Assembly: GCA_051657715.1 (NCBI GenBank) | Contig: JBOFLF010000105.1 | Location: forward strand, 1 to 64,000 | Length of the DNA stretch: 64,000 nucleotides | Origin: JBOFBH01 sp051657715 | GTDB taxonomy: Bacteria > Actinomycetota > Actinomycetes > Actinomycetales > Angustibacteraceae | Reading direction: 5' to 3' | In this document: in pieces, positions 41,342 through 49,055 of the stretch | Layout: every line of letters begins with the position of its first letter | Position numbering within the stretch: the first letter of the stretch is position 1 | Notes under the pieces: model-generated | What the model was told of the DNA's origin: nothing | What the model saw: the letters and a program-made list of their open reading frames with translations, nothing else | The model's database searches: none | Program-made: the position numbers and the translations under genes

Positions 41342-41353
41342 CCACCGCTCCGC

Positions 41354-41899
41354 TCAGCCGGCGGTCGCTGTCGGGGTGGGCGTAGGGGCGGGAGAGCTCG
41401 GGGTGGGCGACGTGGAGCCGGTGCCCCCGGAGGGGGACGGTACGGGGCCTGGGGTGACCGTGGCGTACTCGCGGATCGGGGGGTAGATCGGCACCGCCGC
41501 TGATACCTGACCCTCCTGTGGGCTGGCCAGCGTCACCCGGAGGGTGGCCCCAGGCGCCCGGTCGAGCCGGGCAACCGGCACCGAGACGTCAGCGTCCGCA
41601 CCGCCGAGCGTCACGAGCGCGTTCGGCCCGATCGTGATCTCGGTCGGCAGCGGTTGCCCCTCGACCCCGATGCGCACGGTCTGCTCGGCGCTGCCGTTGT
41701 TGGCGATGGCCCCGGACAGCAGCCCGGGGCGTGCTCGCACCCCGACGATCACCAGGCCCCGGGCTTCGACTTGGCCGGCCTCGAGCGGCACCCCATCGCC
41801 GTAGATGCCGTCGATGTTGCTGGTAGCCGGAGAAAAGAGGCCACAGCCGCCGACGGCGAGGGTGGCAACGCACGCTGCCAGCAGAGATCGTGGAATCAC
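41354..41899 (-). CDS. Putative lipoprotein
   Basis: The 181 residues begin with a lipoprotein signal ending in the lipobox VGGC, acylated cysteine at residue 19. The middle is beta-rich (VRARPGLLSGAIANNGSAEQTVRIGVEGQ), similar in style to small actinobacterial lipoproteins of the copper-chaperone or DUF461-like fold, but the Met/His ligands of that fold are absent. The C-terminus is Pro/Ser/Thr-rich. It is convergent with regX3, 12 bases apart. Function unknown. Confidence 0.8.
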   Translation of the reverse strand: MIPRSLLAACVATLAVGGCGLFSPATSNIDGIYGDGVPLEAGQVEARGLVIVGVRARPGLLSGAIANNGSAEQTVRIGVEGQPLPTEITIGPNALVTLGGADADVSVPVARLDRAPGATLRVTLASPQEGQVSAAVPIYPPIREYATVTPGPVPSPSGGTGSTSPTPSSPAPTPTPTATAG

Positions 41900-42084
41900 A
41901 GGGCTGCTCCTCGGGGGCGTGGGTCAAGAGATCTCAGAAGAACCCTAGCCAGCCGTTCAGGGGGCGGCCCGACGTGGCCTGGGCGCTGCTGGGCTACGAG
42001 CGCACATGCCACGCGTCTGGACTGCTGTCAACCCTCTGAACTCGGAGATACCGACCCTGACCTGCGCAAACGTCGATCATGGGG

Positions 42085-42113
42085 TTCAGCCTTGCGGGCA
42101 CGCGTGTTAGGAT
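42085..42113 (+). promoter_or_regulatory. Possible promoter of carD
   Basis: TAGGAT (42108-42113) is a good -10 element; 17 bases upstream TTCAGC is a weak -35. A start near 42120 would leave a short leader with AAAGGGGAAAG as ribosome binding site before the ATG at 42141. The 240-base gap from 41900 holds nothing else I can support. Confidence 0.4.
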
Positions 42114-42140
42114 GGCCACACCGAAAGGGGAAAGAACCAC

Positions 42141-42626
42141 ATGGTCTTCACAGTCGGCGAGACGGTCATGTACCCACACCACGGCACGGCTTTGATCGAA
42201 GAGATCAAGACCCGGACCATCAAAGGAGAGGACAAGCTCTACCTCGTTCTCAAGGTCCCAGGCCAAGGTGATCTCACCATCGAAGTGCCGGCTGAGAACT
42301 GCGACTTGCTCGGCGTCCGTGACGTAGTCGGTCAGGATGGCCTGAACCGGGTATTCGAAGTGCTACGTGCTCCCTACTGCGAGGAGCCGACCAACTGGTC
42401 TCGCCGCTATAAGGCTAACCTGGAGAAATTGTCCTCTGGTGACGTCATCAAGGTGGCTGAGGTCGTCCGGGACCTCTGGCGTCGCAAGCAGGATCGGGGC
42501 CTGTCCGCCGGTGAGAAGCGGATGTTGGACAAGGCGCAGGACATGCTCGTCGGTGAGCTGGCCCTGGCCGAGCGCACCAGTGAGGACAAGGCCAAAGACC
42601 TTCTTGACGAGGTTCTCGCCTCCTAA
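42141..42626 (+). CDS. carD: RNA polymerase-binding transcription factor CarD
   Basis: CarD binds the RNA polymerase beta subunit and stabilises open promoter complexes, notably of rRNA. The 161 residues have the N-terminal Tudor-like RNAP-interaction domain (FTVGETVMYPHHGTALIEEI) and the helical DNA-binding C-terminus; the tryptophan that wedges the bubble is at residue 86 (TNWSRRYK). Length and sequence match the family throughout. It is the first of the carD, PIN/TRAM, ispD, ispF set. Confidence 0.97.
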   Translation: MVFTVGETVMYPHHGTALIEEIKTRTIKGEDKLYLVLKVPGQGDLTIEVPAENCDLLGVRDVVGQDGLNRVFEVLRAPYCEEPTNWSRRYKANLEKLSSGDVIKVAEVVRDLWRRKQDRGLSAGEKRMLDKAQDMLVGELALAERTSEDKAKDLLDEVLAS

Positions 42627-42728
42627 TCGCGTCTCGCTTGTCGAGGCTTCTCAGTTCTGCTCCTCGTCGTTGCCCGTGCCGGGGTGTCGTGCCGTGTACG
42701 CCGTGAGATCGTCCACCACACTGGTGAG

Positions 42729-43808
42729 ATGAACGCCTCTCAGCGCCGGGTGCCCAACTGGGTGGTCGAGCTGTTGCGGCTCTTCGTGGTGGTGTTCTCA
42801 GCCGGTCTTGGGTATCAAGTCGCGACCGGGTTGGGCGCCGATGACATCAGCCTCGGCCCCCTGGACGGCGCTGGGTCGGGGGTGCTGCTGGGTGCCGCCG
42901 TAGGCTACGTGCTGGGCGGAGTAGTAGCCCGGCTGACCGTCAAGACGGTGGCGACCACCGAGATCGCGTTGCGGACTCGATCGACGGAGCAGGTTCTGGC
43001 TGGGGTCATCGGCGCCGCATTGGGCGTCCTGGCCGCGTCTGCGGTGACCTGGCCGCTGCTTCTGGTGGGAACGCAGGTGGTGGTGATTCCGCTGTTCGGC
43101 TTTGTCGTGGTGAGCATCGGCCTGCTGGGCTACCGGGTGGGCCTGGCTCGGCGCCACGACCTGCTGGGTCTGCTCGGGGCGTCGACCGGCCTGAGCGCCC
43201 ACAGCGGCACGGTGGCCGGCGAGCGGGTGCTGGACTCCTCGGTGGCGATCGACGGCCGGGTCGTCGACGTGGTGAACGCAGGCTTCCTGCACGGGACGTT
43301 CGTGGTGCCACAGCCGGTCCTGGATGAGCTGCAGGGCCTGGCGGACGCCGCGGACGACGGTCGCCGTACCCGCGGCCGGCGCGGGCTGGAGACGTTGACC
43401 GCGTTACGGGGGCAACGTTCGGTCGATGTCGAGGTCGTGCCGGACGTGGCTCGGGACATCCCGGACGTCGACGCGAAGCTGGTCCGGACCTGCCAGGTCC
43501 GCCGTAGCCCGCTGCTCACCCTGGACACGAACCTGGCCAAGGTCGCCGTGGTGTCCGGGGTCGGGGTGCTCAACCTGCACGCGCTGGCGATAGCGCTGCG
43601 ACCGCCAGTCGTGGTGGGTGACGTGGTGCGGGTGGGTCTGGTGAAGCCGGGACGTGAGCCCGGTCAGGCCATCGGCTATCTCGACGACGGCACCATGGTG
43701 GTCGCGGAGCGCAGCCGGGAGCTCATCGGCTCGGACGCGAAACTCGTGGTGACCAGCGTGCTCACCACGAGCAACGGCCGGATGGTTTTCGCCCGGCTCG
43801 AGCCGTGA
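42729..43808 (+). CDS. PIN/TRAM-domain membrane protein (YacL-like)
   Basis: Residues about 12-145 hold four membrane helices. Then a PIN nuclease-like domain begins VLDSSVAIDGRVVDVVNAGFLHGTFVVPQPVLDELQ, with acidic residues in the usual places (DSS, DGR, DLD-like VDAKLV, LTLDTNLAKVA). The last 75 residues fit a TRAM RNA-binding domain (VGLVKPGREPGQAIGYLDDGTMVVAE). Bacillus YacL has the same make-up and also sits next to ispD. The ATG at 42729 gives 359 residues. It overlaps ispD by four bases. Confidence 0.9.
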   Translation: MNASQRRVPNWVVELLRLFVVVFSAGLGYQVATGLGADDISLGPLDGAGSGVLLGAAVGYVLGGVVARLTVKTVATTEIALRTRSTEQVLAGVIGAALGVLAASAVTWPLLLVGTQVVVIPLFGFVVVSIGLLGYRVGLARRHDLLGLLGASTGLSAHSGTVAGERVLDSSVAIDGRVVDVVNAGFLHGTFVVPQPVLDELQGLADAADDGRRTRGRRGLETLTALRGQRSVDVEVVPDVARDIPDVDAKLVRTCQVRRSPLLTLDTNLAKVAVVSGVGVLNLHALAIALRPPVVVGDVVRVGLVKPGREPGQAIGYLDDGTMVVAERSRELIGSDAKLVVTSVLTTSNGRMVFARLEP

Positions 43809-44560
43809 CCAGCGTCCCGATGTCCGCAATGACTCAGGACGGGGTGGCTGGCGAGCAGGCGGGGTGCGTCGTCGTGGCTGCCGGGCAGGGCACCCGGCTC
43901 GGTGCGGACCAACCGAAGGCGTTCGTCGCTCTCGACGGTCGGACTCTTCTCGAGCACGCCGTCCAGCGGGTGCGGGACAGCGGCGCGGTCGCGTGGATCG
44001 TGGCCGTGGTCCCCCCGGGAGCCGAACCCCAGGCTCGTCGGTTGTTGGGCCAGCAGGTGGTTGTCGTCCCAGGCGGCAGGGAACGTCGGGACTCCGTCGC
44101 TGCCGGGATTGCGGCGCTGCCAGACACAGTGTCGGTGGTCCTGGTGCACGATGCCGCACGATGCCTGGCGCCGCCCGCGCTGGTGGCCGCGGTGGTGGCG
44201 GCCGTCCGGCAGGGATCGCCCGCGGTGGTGCCGGGGGTTGCGGTGGCGGACACAATCAAGCGGGTGGTCGATGGTGTCGTGGCCGGGACCGTCGACCGGG
44301 CCGAGCTTCGCGCGGTCCAGACCCCGCAGGGCTTTACCCGGGCCGTCCTGCAGCAGGCGCACGAGGCTGCAGCGGGGCGCGGCTCAGACTTGCTGATCAA
44401 CGACGCAGCCCACCGCACCGACGACGCGGGGCTGGTTGAGGCGATCGGCGGGTCGGTGCGGGTGCTGCCCGGTCACCCTGACGCGCTGAAGATCACCACC
44501 CCGGCAGATCTGCGGTATGCGCAGTGGTTGCTCGCCACGTTCGGGCAGGAGCCAGGGTGA
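43805..44560 (+). CDS. ispD: 2-C-methyl-D-erythritol 4-phosphate cytidylyltransferase IspD
   Basis: IspD attaches CMP to methylerythritol phosphate in the non-mevalonate isoprenoid pathway. The CTP site reads VVVAAGQGTRLGADQPKAF and later PGGRERRDSV, VLVHDAAR and TPQGFTRAVL. The 251 residues start at a GTG overlapping the previous stop. The stretch NDAAHRTDDAGLVEA differs a little from the usual TDDA-x-xxE but keeps the acidic residues. The stop overlaps the ispF GTG. Confidence 0.95.
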   Translation: MTSVPMSAMTQDGVAGEQAGCVVVAAGQGTRLGADQPKAFVALDGRTLLEHAVQRVRDSGAVAWIVAVVPPGAEPQARRLLGQQVVVVPGGRERRDSVAAGIAALPDTVSVVLVHDAARCLAPPALVAAVVAAVRQGSPAVVPGVAVADTIKRVVDGVVAGTVDRAELRAVQTPQGFTRAVLQQAHEAAAGRGSDLLINDAAHRTDDAGLVEAIGGSVRVLPGHPDALKITTPADLRYAQWLLATFGQEPG

Positions 44561-45042
44561 GCAGGCTGCCTCGAATCGGGGTGGGGACGGACGTGCACGC
44601 CTTCGCGCCGGCCCACGCTGCACGCCCGCTGTGGGTCGCGGGGCTGGAGTGGCCCGGGCAACAGGGGCTGGCCGGGCACTCCGACGGTGACGTGGTCGCG
44701 CACGCGTGCTGTGACGCCCTGCTGTCCGCGGCCGGGCTCGGCGACGTCGGAACCCACTTCGGGACCGCTGAGCCGCAGTGGGCGGGTGCGGCCGGTGCGG
44801 CCCTGCTGGCCGAGGCGGCGCGCCAGGTGCGGGCGGCGGGGTATGAGGTGGGGAACGTCGCAGTGCAGCTGATCGGGAACCGCCCGCGGATCGGATCACG
44901 GCGCGCGCAGGCGGAGGCGGTGTTGTCCGAGGCGTGCGGCGCGGTGGTGTCGCTGAGCGCCACCACCACCGACGGCCTCGGTCTGACCGGGCGCGGCGAA
45001 GGCTTGGCGGCAGTAGCCACGGCCCTGGTCGTAGTTGGCTGA
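44557..45042 (+). CDS. ispF: 2-C-methyl-D-erythritol 2,4-cyclodiphosphate synthase IspF
   Basis: IspF forms the cyclic diphosphate in the same pathway as IspD. Metal ligands are visible in GVGTDVHAFA (Asp and His) and LAGHSDGDVVAHACCDALL (His). The C-terminus has SATTTDGLGLTGRGEGLAA, the substrate-binding hallmark. The GTG at 44557 shares bases with the ispD stop, giving 161 residues. In many genomes cysS follows directly; here the biotin operon lies between. Confidence 0.96.
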   Translation: MSRLPRIGVGTDVHAFAPAHAARPLWVAGLEWPGQQGLAGHSDGDVVAHACCDALLSAAGLGDVGTHFGTAEPQWAGAAGAALLAEAARQVRAAGYEVGNVAVQLIGNRPRIGSRRAQAEAVLSEACGAVVSLSATTTDGLGLTGRGEGLAAVATALVVVG

Positions 45043-45106
45043 AGCTCGACGGGAGTGATGACCGCGACTTATCCGTCCCACACACGATCGGCTGCCCGGA
45101 CAGCCG

Positions 45107-45143
45107 CCAGCATGCAGTGCGAGGTACCAGCATGCAGTGCGAG
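45107..45143. repeat. 20-bp tandem repeat downstream of ispF
   Basis: CCAGCATGCAGTGCGAGGTA is followed by a 17-base perfect copy. It lies 64 bases after the ispF stop and just before the end of the convergent monooxygenase-like frame. Confidence 0.8.
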
Positions 45144-45148
45144 AGGTT

Positions 45149-45364
45149 CTAGTCGCGCAGGGGTGAACCGACCACGTCAAACTGGACCCCACCGAACTCT
45201 CCAGACAGCAGCGGCCGAGCCGCCTTGATGGAATCCTGCACCTCGGGGTGCTGCAAGGAGGCTTGGTGGGCGTCGGCGCTGGTCCACAGTTCGATCACGA
45301 AGACCGTGTCGGGCTGCTCGTCGTTCACCCCCACCTCGTAGGCCAGGCAACCCGCCTCGTGCAA
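45149..45364 (-). pseudogene. N-terminally truncated antibiotic-biosynthesis-monooxygenase domain
   Basis: The 71 residues from a TTG match the second half of the ABM/quinol-monooxygenase fold: EAGCLAYEVGVNDEQPDTVFV and ELWTSADAHQASLQHPEV are typical. Family members are about 95 residues, with a first strand and helix of some 25 residues that are missing here. Upstream in frame come 18 codons without ATG or GTG and then a stop. It may still be translated from TTG, but loss of the N-terminal strand would break the ferredoxin-like fold. It lies 51 bases from the bioD stop. Confidence 0.6.
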
Positions 45365-45414
45365 TACGACGCTGCGTCGAGGTGGATCCAGGCTCAGTCC
45401 TTGCTCGTCCCCGG

Positions 45415-45454
45415 CTCATATGGTGCGTTGCCCCGCCTCATGTGGTGCGTTGCC
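45415..45454. repeat. 22-bp-period duplication at the 3' end of bioD
   Basis: CTCATATGGTGCGTTGCC and CTCATGTGGTGCGTTGCC start 22 bases apart and overlap the last codons of bioD and its stop. The extra copy probably extends the BioD C-terminus. Confidence 0.75.
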
Positions 45455-46174
45455 GCCGAGCCGGGGGTGAAGCCACCCAGGTGCCTGGGACGCGAAGACG
45501 TCGAGCGTCAGCCGTCCTGCACCGTCCGGGATCCGGCCGAGCAGCGGAACGCCGGTCACCCTCGGAAGGTCCTCGAGGTTGCAGCGTTCGGCCAGCCCAG
45601 GTGCGGACGGCCATCGCCCGACGACAACGCCCGCGATGTCGGTTCCGTTGTCCCGCAACGCCCGAGTGGTGAGCGCGGTGTGGTTGAGGGTGCCCAGGCC
45701 GGCGCTGGCAACCACCACAGCGGCGACCCGGCGGCCGCAGTGGTGGTTGCTGCGGTCGAGATCGGTCGCCAGGTCGAGAAGGGTGCGGCCCTCAGCGTCC
45801 AGCTCGACCAGGACACCGCCAGCGCCCTCCGCGAGCAGGACGTCGACCTGGGCGGCGAGTTCCCGAACCCGGGTCGCGGTGGCCTGCAGCGACGGCAGCG
45901 GAAGGCCGCGGATCCGGGCGGCGGTCCGCGGGGCCAGCGGGTCCGGGAGCCGGGCCAGCTCGTGGATGTCGCGCACGCCGGCCAGCCGGGCGACCTCGTG
46001 CACGTCACCTGGCTGGCCGGGTGCCACGCCGGTCTGGGCCACCTTGACCACGGCCGCTCGACGGCCGGCGGCTGCGGCGCAGGACGCGATCGCGGCGGTG
46101 ACGACGGTCTTGCCGACCTCGGTGCCGGTCCCGGTGACCAGCAGGATGCGGCCGCCGCGGGTGGCCTCGGTCAT
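45416..46174 (-). CDS. bioD: Dethiobiotin synthetase BioD
   Basis: BioD closes the ureido ring of dethiobiotin from DAPA, CO2 and ATP. The P-loop is VTGTGTEVGKTVVTA, and VLLAEGAGGVLVEL is the second substrate-binding loop. The ATG at 46174 overlaps the bioF stop (ATGA), giving 252 residues. The last ten residues come from the short duplication at the 3' end. It is the last gene of the bioB, bsaP-bioA, bioF, bioD operon. Confidence 0.95.
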   Translation of the reverse strand: MTEATRGGRILLVTGTGTEVGKTVVTAAIASCAAAAGRRAAVVKVAQTGVAPGQPGDVHEVARLAGVRDIHELARLPDPLAPRTAARIRGLPLPSLQATATRVRELAAQVDVLLAEGAGGVLVELDAEGRTLLDLATDLDRSNHHCGRRVAAVVVASAGLGTLNHTALTTRALRDNGTDIAGVVVGRWPSAPGLAERCNLEDLPRVTGVPLLGRIPDGAGRLTLDVFASQAPGWLHPRLGGNAPHEAGQRTI

Positions 46175-47301
46175 GCAGCTCGCCCGAGGACGTCGGCGAG
46201 CACGGCCGAGGCGCGACCGAGATCGGTGTCGGTCAGGTCGGCGCGGGCGGTGATCCGCAGCCGGCTGACGCCGTCCGGCACCGACGGCGGGCGAAAGCAG
46301 CCGACCCGGATGCCGGCGTCCGCGCACCGGGCCGCGGCGGCCTGCGCGGCCTGCGGACTGGGCAGCGGTACCGCCAGCACCGCGCCACCCGGGTGCGGGA
46401 CGTCGGTGGCGTCGGCCAGCGTGACGACGCCTCGGCGTAGCGCGGTGAGGCGTTCGGGTTCGTCCTCCAGGACGTTCAGCGCGGCGGCTGCCGCGGCGGC
46501 CAGCGTAGGCGCCACCCCGGTGTCGTAGATGAACGGCCGGGCCGTGTTCACCAGGTGCTCGCGGATCGCCCCGTCGCCCAGCACCACTCCGCCCTGGCTG
46601 CCCAGGGCCTTGGACAAGGTGGCCGTCACCACGACCTCAGCGCGCTCGGTGAGCTGGTTCGCGGCGACCAGGCCGCGCCCACCGGGACCGCAGACGCCGA
46701 GGGCGTGCGCCTCGTCGACCACCAGGGCCGCGTCGTGGTCGGCGCACGCGTCGGCCAGCTCGGGTAGCGGGGCGACATCCCCCAGGACGCTGTAGACCGA
46801 CTCGCACAGCACCACCGCCCGGGTCTCGGAGCGGGTAGCCAGGGCGTCCCGGACGGCCGCGACGTCGTGGTGCGGCACCACCTGCACGCGAGCCCGGCTC
46901 AACCGGCACGCGTCCACCAGCGAGGCGTGCACGTGCGCGTCGCTGACCACCAGCGCGCCGCGACCGGCGAGCGCGGTGACGACGCCGAGGTTGGCCAGGT
47001 AGCCGGACGAGAACAGCAACGCGGTCGGCTGTCGGCAGAACCCGGCCAGCCGGTGCTCAACGTCCGCGTGCAAGGTGGTGCTGCCGGTCACCAGGCGGGA
47101 TGCGGTGGCGCCGACCCCCCACCGACGAAGGGCGTCGGACGCCGCCGCCACCACCCGCGGGTGCCGGGCCAGGCCGAGGTAGTCGTTGCCGGCCAGGTCC
47201 AGCAGGTCACCGTCCGATGGTCGGGGAGCCAGGGCACGGGTCAGCCCGTCGGCGGCGCGCGCGGCGCTACCCGCCGCCAGCCACTCCGGCAGCTTGGTCA
47301 C
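46171..47301 (-). CDS. bioF: 8-amino-7-oxononanoate synthase BioF
   Basis: BioF condenses pimeloyl thioester with alanine using PLP. The PLP lysine is in VTATLSKALGSQGGVVLGD; the aldimine-supporting VDEAHALGVCGPGGRG and HASLVDACRLSRA are in place. The 376-residue length is normal. It starts within the bioA stop region (four-base overlap) and ends overlapping bioD, so the operon is coupled throughout. Confidence 0.95.
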   Translation of the reverse strand: MTKLPEWLAAGSAARAADGLTRALAPRPSDGDLLDLAGNDYLGLARHPRVVAAASDALRRWGVGATASRLVTGSTTLHADVEHRLAGFCRQPTALLFSSGYLANLGVVTALAGRGALVVSDAHVHASLVDACRLSRARVQVVPHHDVAAVRDALATRSETRAVVLCESVYSVLGDVAPLPELADACADHDAALVVDEAHALGVCGPGGRGLVAANQLTERAEVVVTATLSKALGSQGGVVLGDGAIREHLVNTARPFIYDTGVAPTLAAAAAAALNVLEDEPERLTALRRGVVTLADATDVPHPGGAVLAVPLPSPQAAQAAAARCADAGIRVGCFRPPSVPDGVSRLRITARADLTDTDLGRASAVLADVLGRAA

Positions 47302-49055
47302 GACGGATCAGCCTGCGGCACAGCATGTCTCGTCTCGTCGCTCGCCGCGGCTCTGGTGGCGGCACCGATCGCGCTGGTGATGGCCCGGACGTCGTCGTCG
47401 TCGCACACGTACGGGGGCATCGTGTAGATCAGGTCCCGGAACGGGCGCAGCCAGACGCCGACGTCCAGCGCGGCGTCGGTGGCTCTCGGCACGTCGACCG
47501 GGTGGTCCAGCTGGACGACACCCACCGCGCCGAGCACCCGCACGTCCCGGACCCTGGGCAGGTCCCGGCAGCGGTCGAGCCCCGCGGTTAGCAGCTCGGC
47601 GATCCGGGTGACCTGCCGGTGCCAGGCGGTGCCCGGGTTCGGACTGGGTGCGGCGGTGGACGCGTTCAGGCCGTGCGCGTTCGGGGGTGGCTCGCGCCTG
47701 TCCTTCGGATGGGGGCCGCGCTCGTCCGACGTGGGTATGTCGCGCCTGGGTGTGCCGTGCCGGTCTCCGCTGCCGTGCCGGTCTCCGCTGGTGTGCCGGT
47801 CTCCGCTGGCGAGGTCGCCGTTGGTGAGCAGGTCGAGGCTGGCGCTGGCGACCGCGCAGGCCAGCGGGTTCCCCATGTAGGTCGGACCGTGTGCCAGTAC
47901 CCCGGATTCGGCGGCGTCGACGCCGGCCGCCACCGTCGACGACGTGATGGTGGCGGCCAGGCTCAGGTACCCGCCGGTGAGTGCCTTGCCGACGCACAGC
48001 ACGTCCGGCACCACCCCGGCGTGCTCGCCGGCCCACCAGGCACCGGTACGGCCGAAGCCGGTCGCGATCTCGTCGTGCACCAGCAGCAGGCCGTGGGCGT
48101 CCGCCACCGACCGCAGCACCCGCAGGCAGGCCGGGCTGTAGACGACCATGCCGCCGGCGCCCTGCAGCACCGGTTCCACGATGATCGCGGCCAGCGCGTC
48201 GGCGTGCCGAGCGGCCAGCTCTCGGACCCGTTCAGCCCACGCGAGCACCTGCGGATCGTCGTCCCCGCGGTCGAAGCCGGCCGGCGGCCGGGGCGCGAAT
48301 ACCTGTGGCGCAACGGTTCCGGAGAACATCGCATGCATGCCGTCGACCGGGTCGCAGACGCTCATCGCGGCGAAGGTGTCCCCGTGGTACCCGCCGCGGA
48401 CGGTCAGCAGACGGGTGCGTCGGGGCCGACCGACTCCGCGCTGGTACTGCAGACACATTTTGATCGCGACCTCGACCGCGATCGAGCCCGAGTCGGCGAG
48501 GAACACGTGCCGCAGCGGGTCCGGCGTGACCTCGACCAGCCGCTCCACCAGGCGGATCGCCGGCTCGTGGGTCAGCCCGCCGAACATCACGTGGCTCATC
48601 CGGCCCAGCTGGTCGCGGGCGGCGTCGTCCAGCGCCGGGTTCCGGTATCCGTGCACCGCGCTCCACCAGGACGACATCCCGTCCACCACGGCGACGTCCT
48701 GGCCCCGGTGCCGCAGCCGGATCCGGACGCCGGACGCGTCGTGCACGAGGCGGACGCCGCCGGCCCGAGTGATCGAGGCGTACGGGTGCCAGACGTGCCG
48801 CCGGTCCACCTCCAGCAGCCGGTCCGCCTGGTCCGGTGCCGGCTCGACCCGTCCTGCGTGGCCGTCCGGGGACGGCGCGGGGACGTGGTCCAGGACGGGT
48901 GGATCGGCGGGTCGGGTGGCCGGCGAGGTGGTGGTGCCGTGGCGAGAGCAGCGGGCCGTCCAACCGCGGGGAAGCACCTGCACGACCATGCGGCGGCCGC
49001 ACTCGGAGCACCGGCGCGGCGGTTCGAGCGTCGCTCGATCCACGGTGGCCGTCAC
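47298..49055 (-). CDS. bioA: BsaP-BioA fusion: biotin synthase auxiliary motif joined to DAPA aminotransferase
   Basis: From about residue 85 this is BioA, which makes 7,8-diaminopelargonate with SAM as amino donor: VDRRHVWHPYASI, MSSWWSAVHGYRN, HDEIATGFGRTGAWW and the PLP lysine in VGKALTGGYLSLAATI. Residues 1-40 instead match BsaP, the small biotin synthase auxiliary protein of actinobacteria: CSECGRRMVVQVLPRGWTARC-SRHG, ligands C16, C19, C36 and H39. No stop separates the parts; a 45-residue Pro/Asp linker joins them. Another anomaly is a 60-residue polar insertion after LLTNGDL with a GDRH repeat. Length 585 against the usual 430. It lies between bioB and bioF with four-base overlaps. Confidence 0.9.
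   Translation of the reverse strand: MTATVDRATLEPPRRCSECGRRMVVQVLPRGWTARCSRHGTTTSPATRPADPPVLDHVPAPSPDGHAGRVEPAPDQADRLLEVDRRHVWHPYASITRAGGVRLVHDASGVRIRLRHRGQDVAVVDGMSSWWSAVHGYRNPALDDAARDQLGRMSHVMFGGLTHEPAIRLVERLVEVTPDPLRHVFLADSGSIAVEVAIKMCLQYQRGVGRPRRTRLLTVRGGYHGDTFAAMSVCDPVDGMHAMFSGTVAPQVFAPRPPAGFDRGDDDPQVLAWAERVRELAARHADALAAIIVEPVLQGAGGMVVYSPACLRVLRSVADAHGLLLVHDEIATGFGRTGAWWAGEHAGVVPDVLCVGKALTGGYLSLAATITSSTVAAGVDAAESGVLAHGPTYMGNPLACAVASASLDLLTNGDLASGDRHTSGDRHGSGDRHGTPRRDIPTSDERGPHPKDRREPPPNAHGLNASTAAPSPNPGTAWHRQVTRIAELLTAGLDRCRDLPRVRDVRVLGAVGVVQLDHPVDVPRATDAALDVGVWLRPFRDLIYTMPPYVCDDDDVRAITSAIGAATRAAASDETRHAVPQADPS
47757..47810. repeat. Three 18-bp tandem units inside bioA
   Basis: GTGCCGGTCTCCGCTGCC is repeated three times with changes only in the last bases, coding (on the minus strand) for a six-residue GDRH-containing repeat in the polar insertion of BioA. 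Confidence 0.88.

Noticed and set aside
41994..42266. Open frame antisense to the carD leader
   Set aside because: 90 codons without ribosome site or family; it overlaps the carD start on the other strand.
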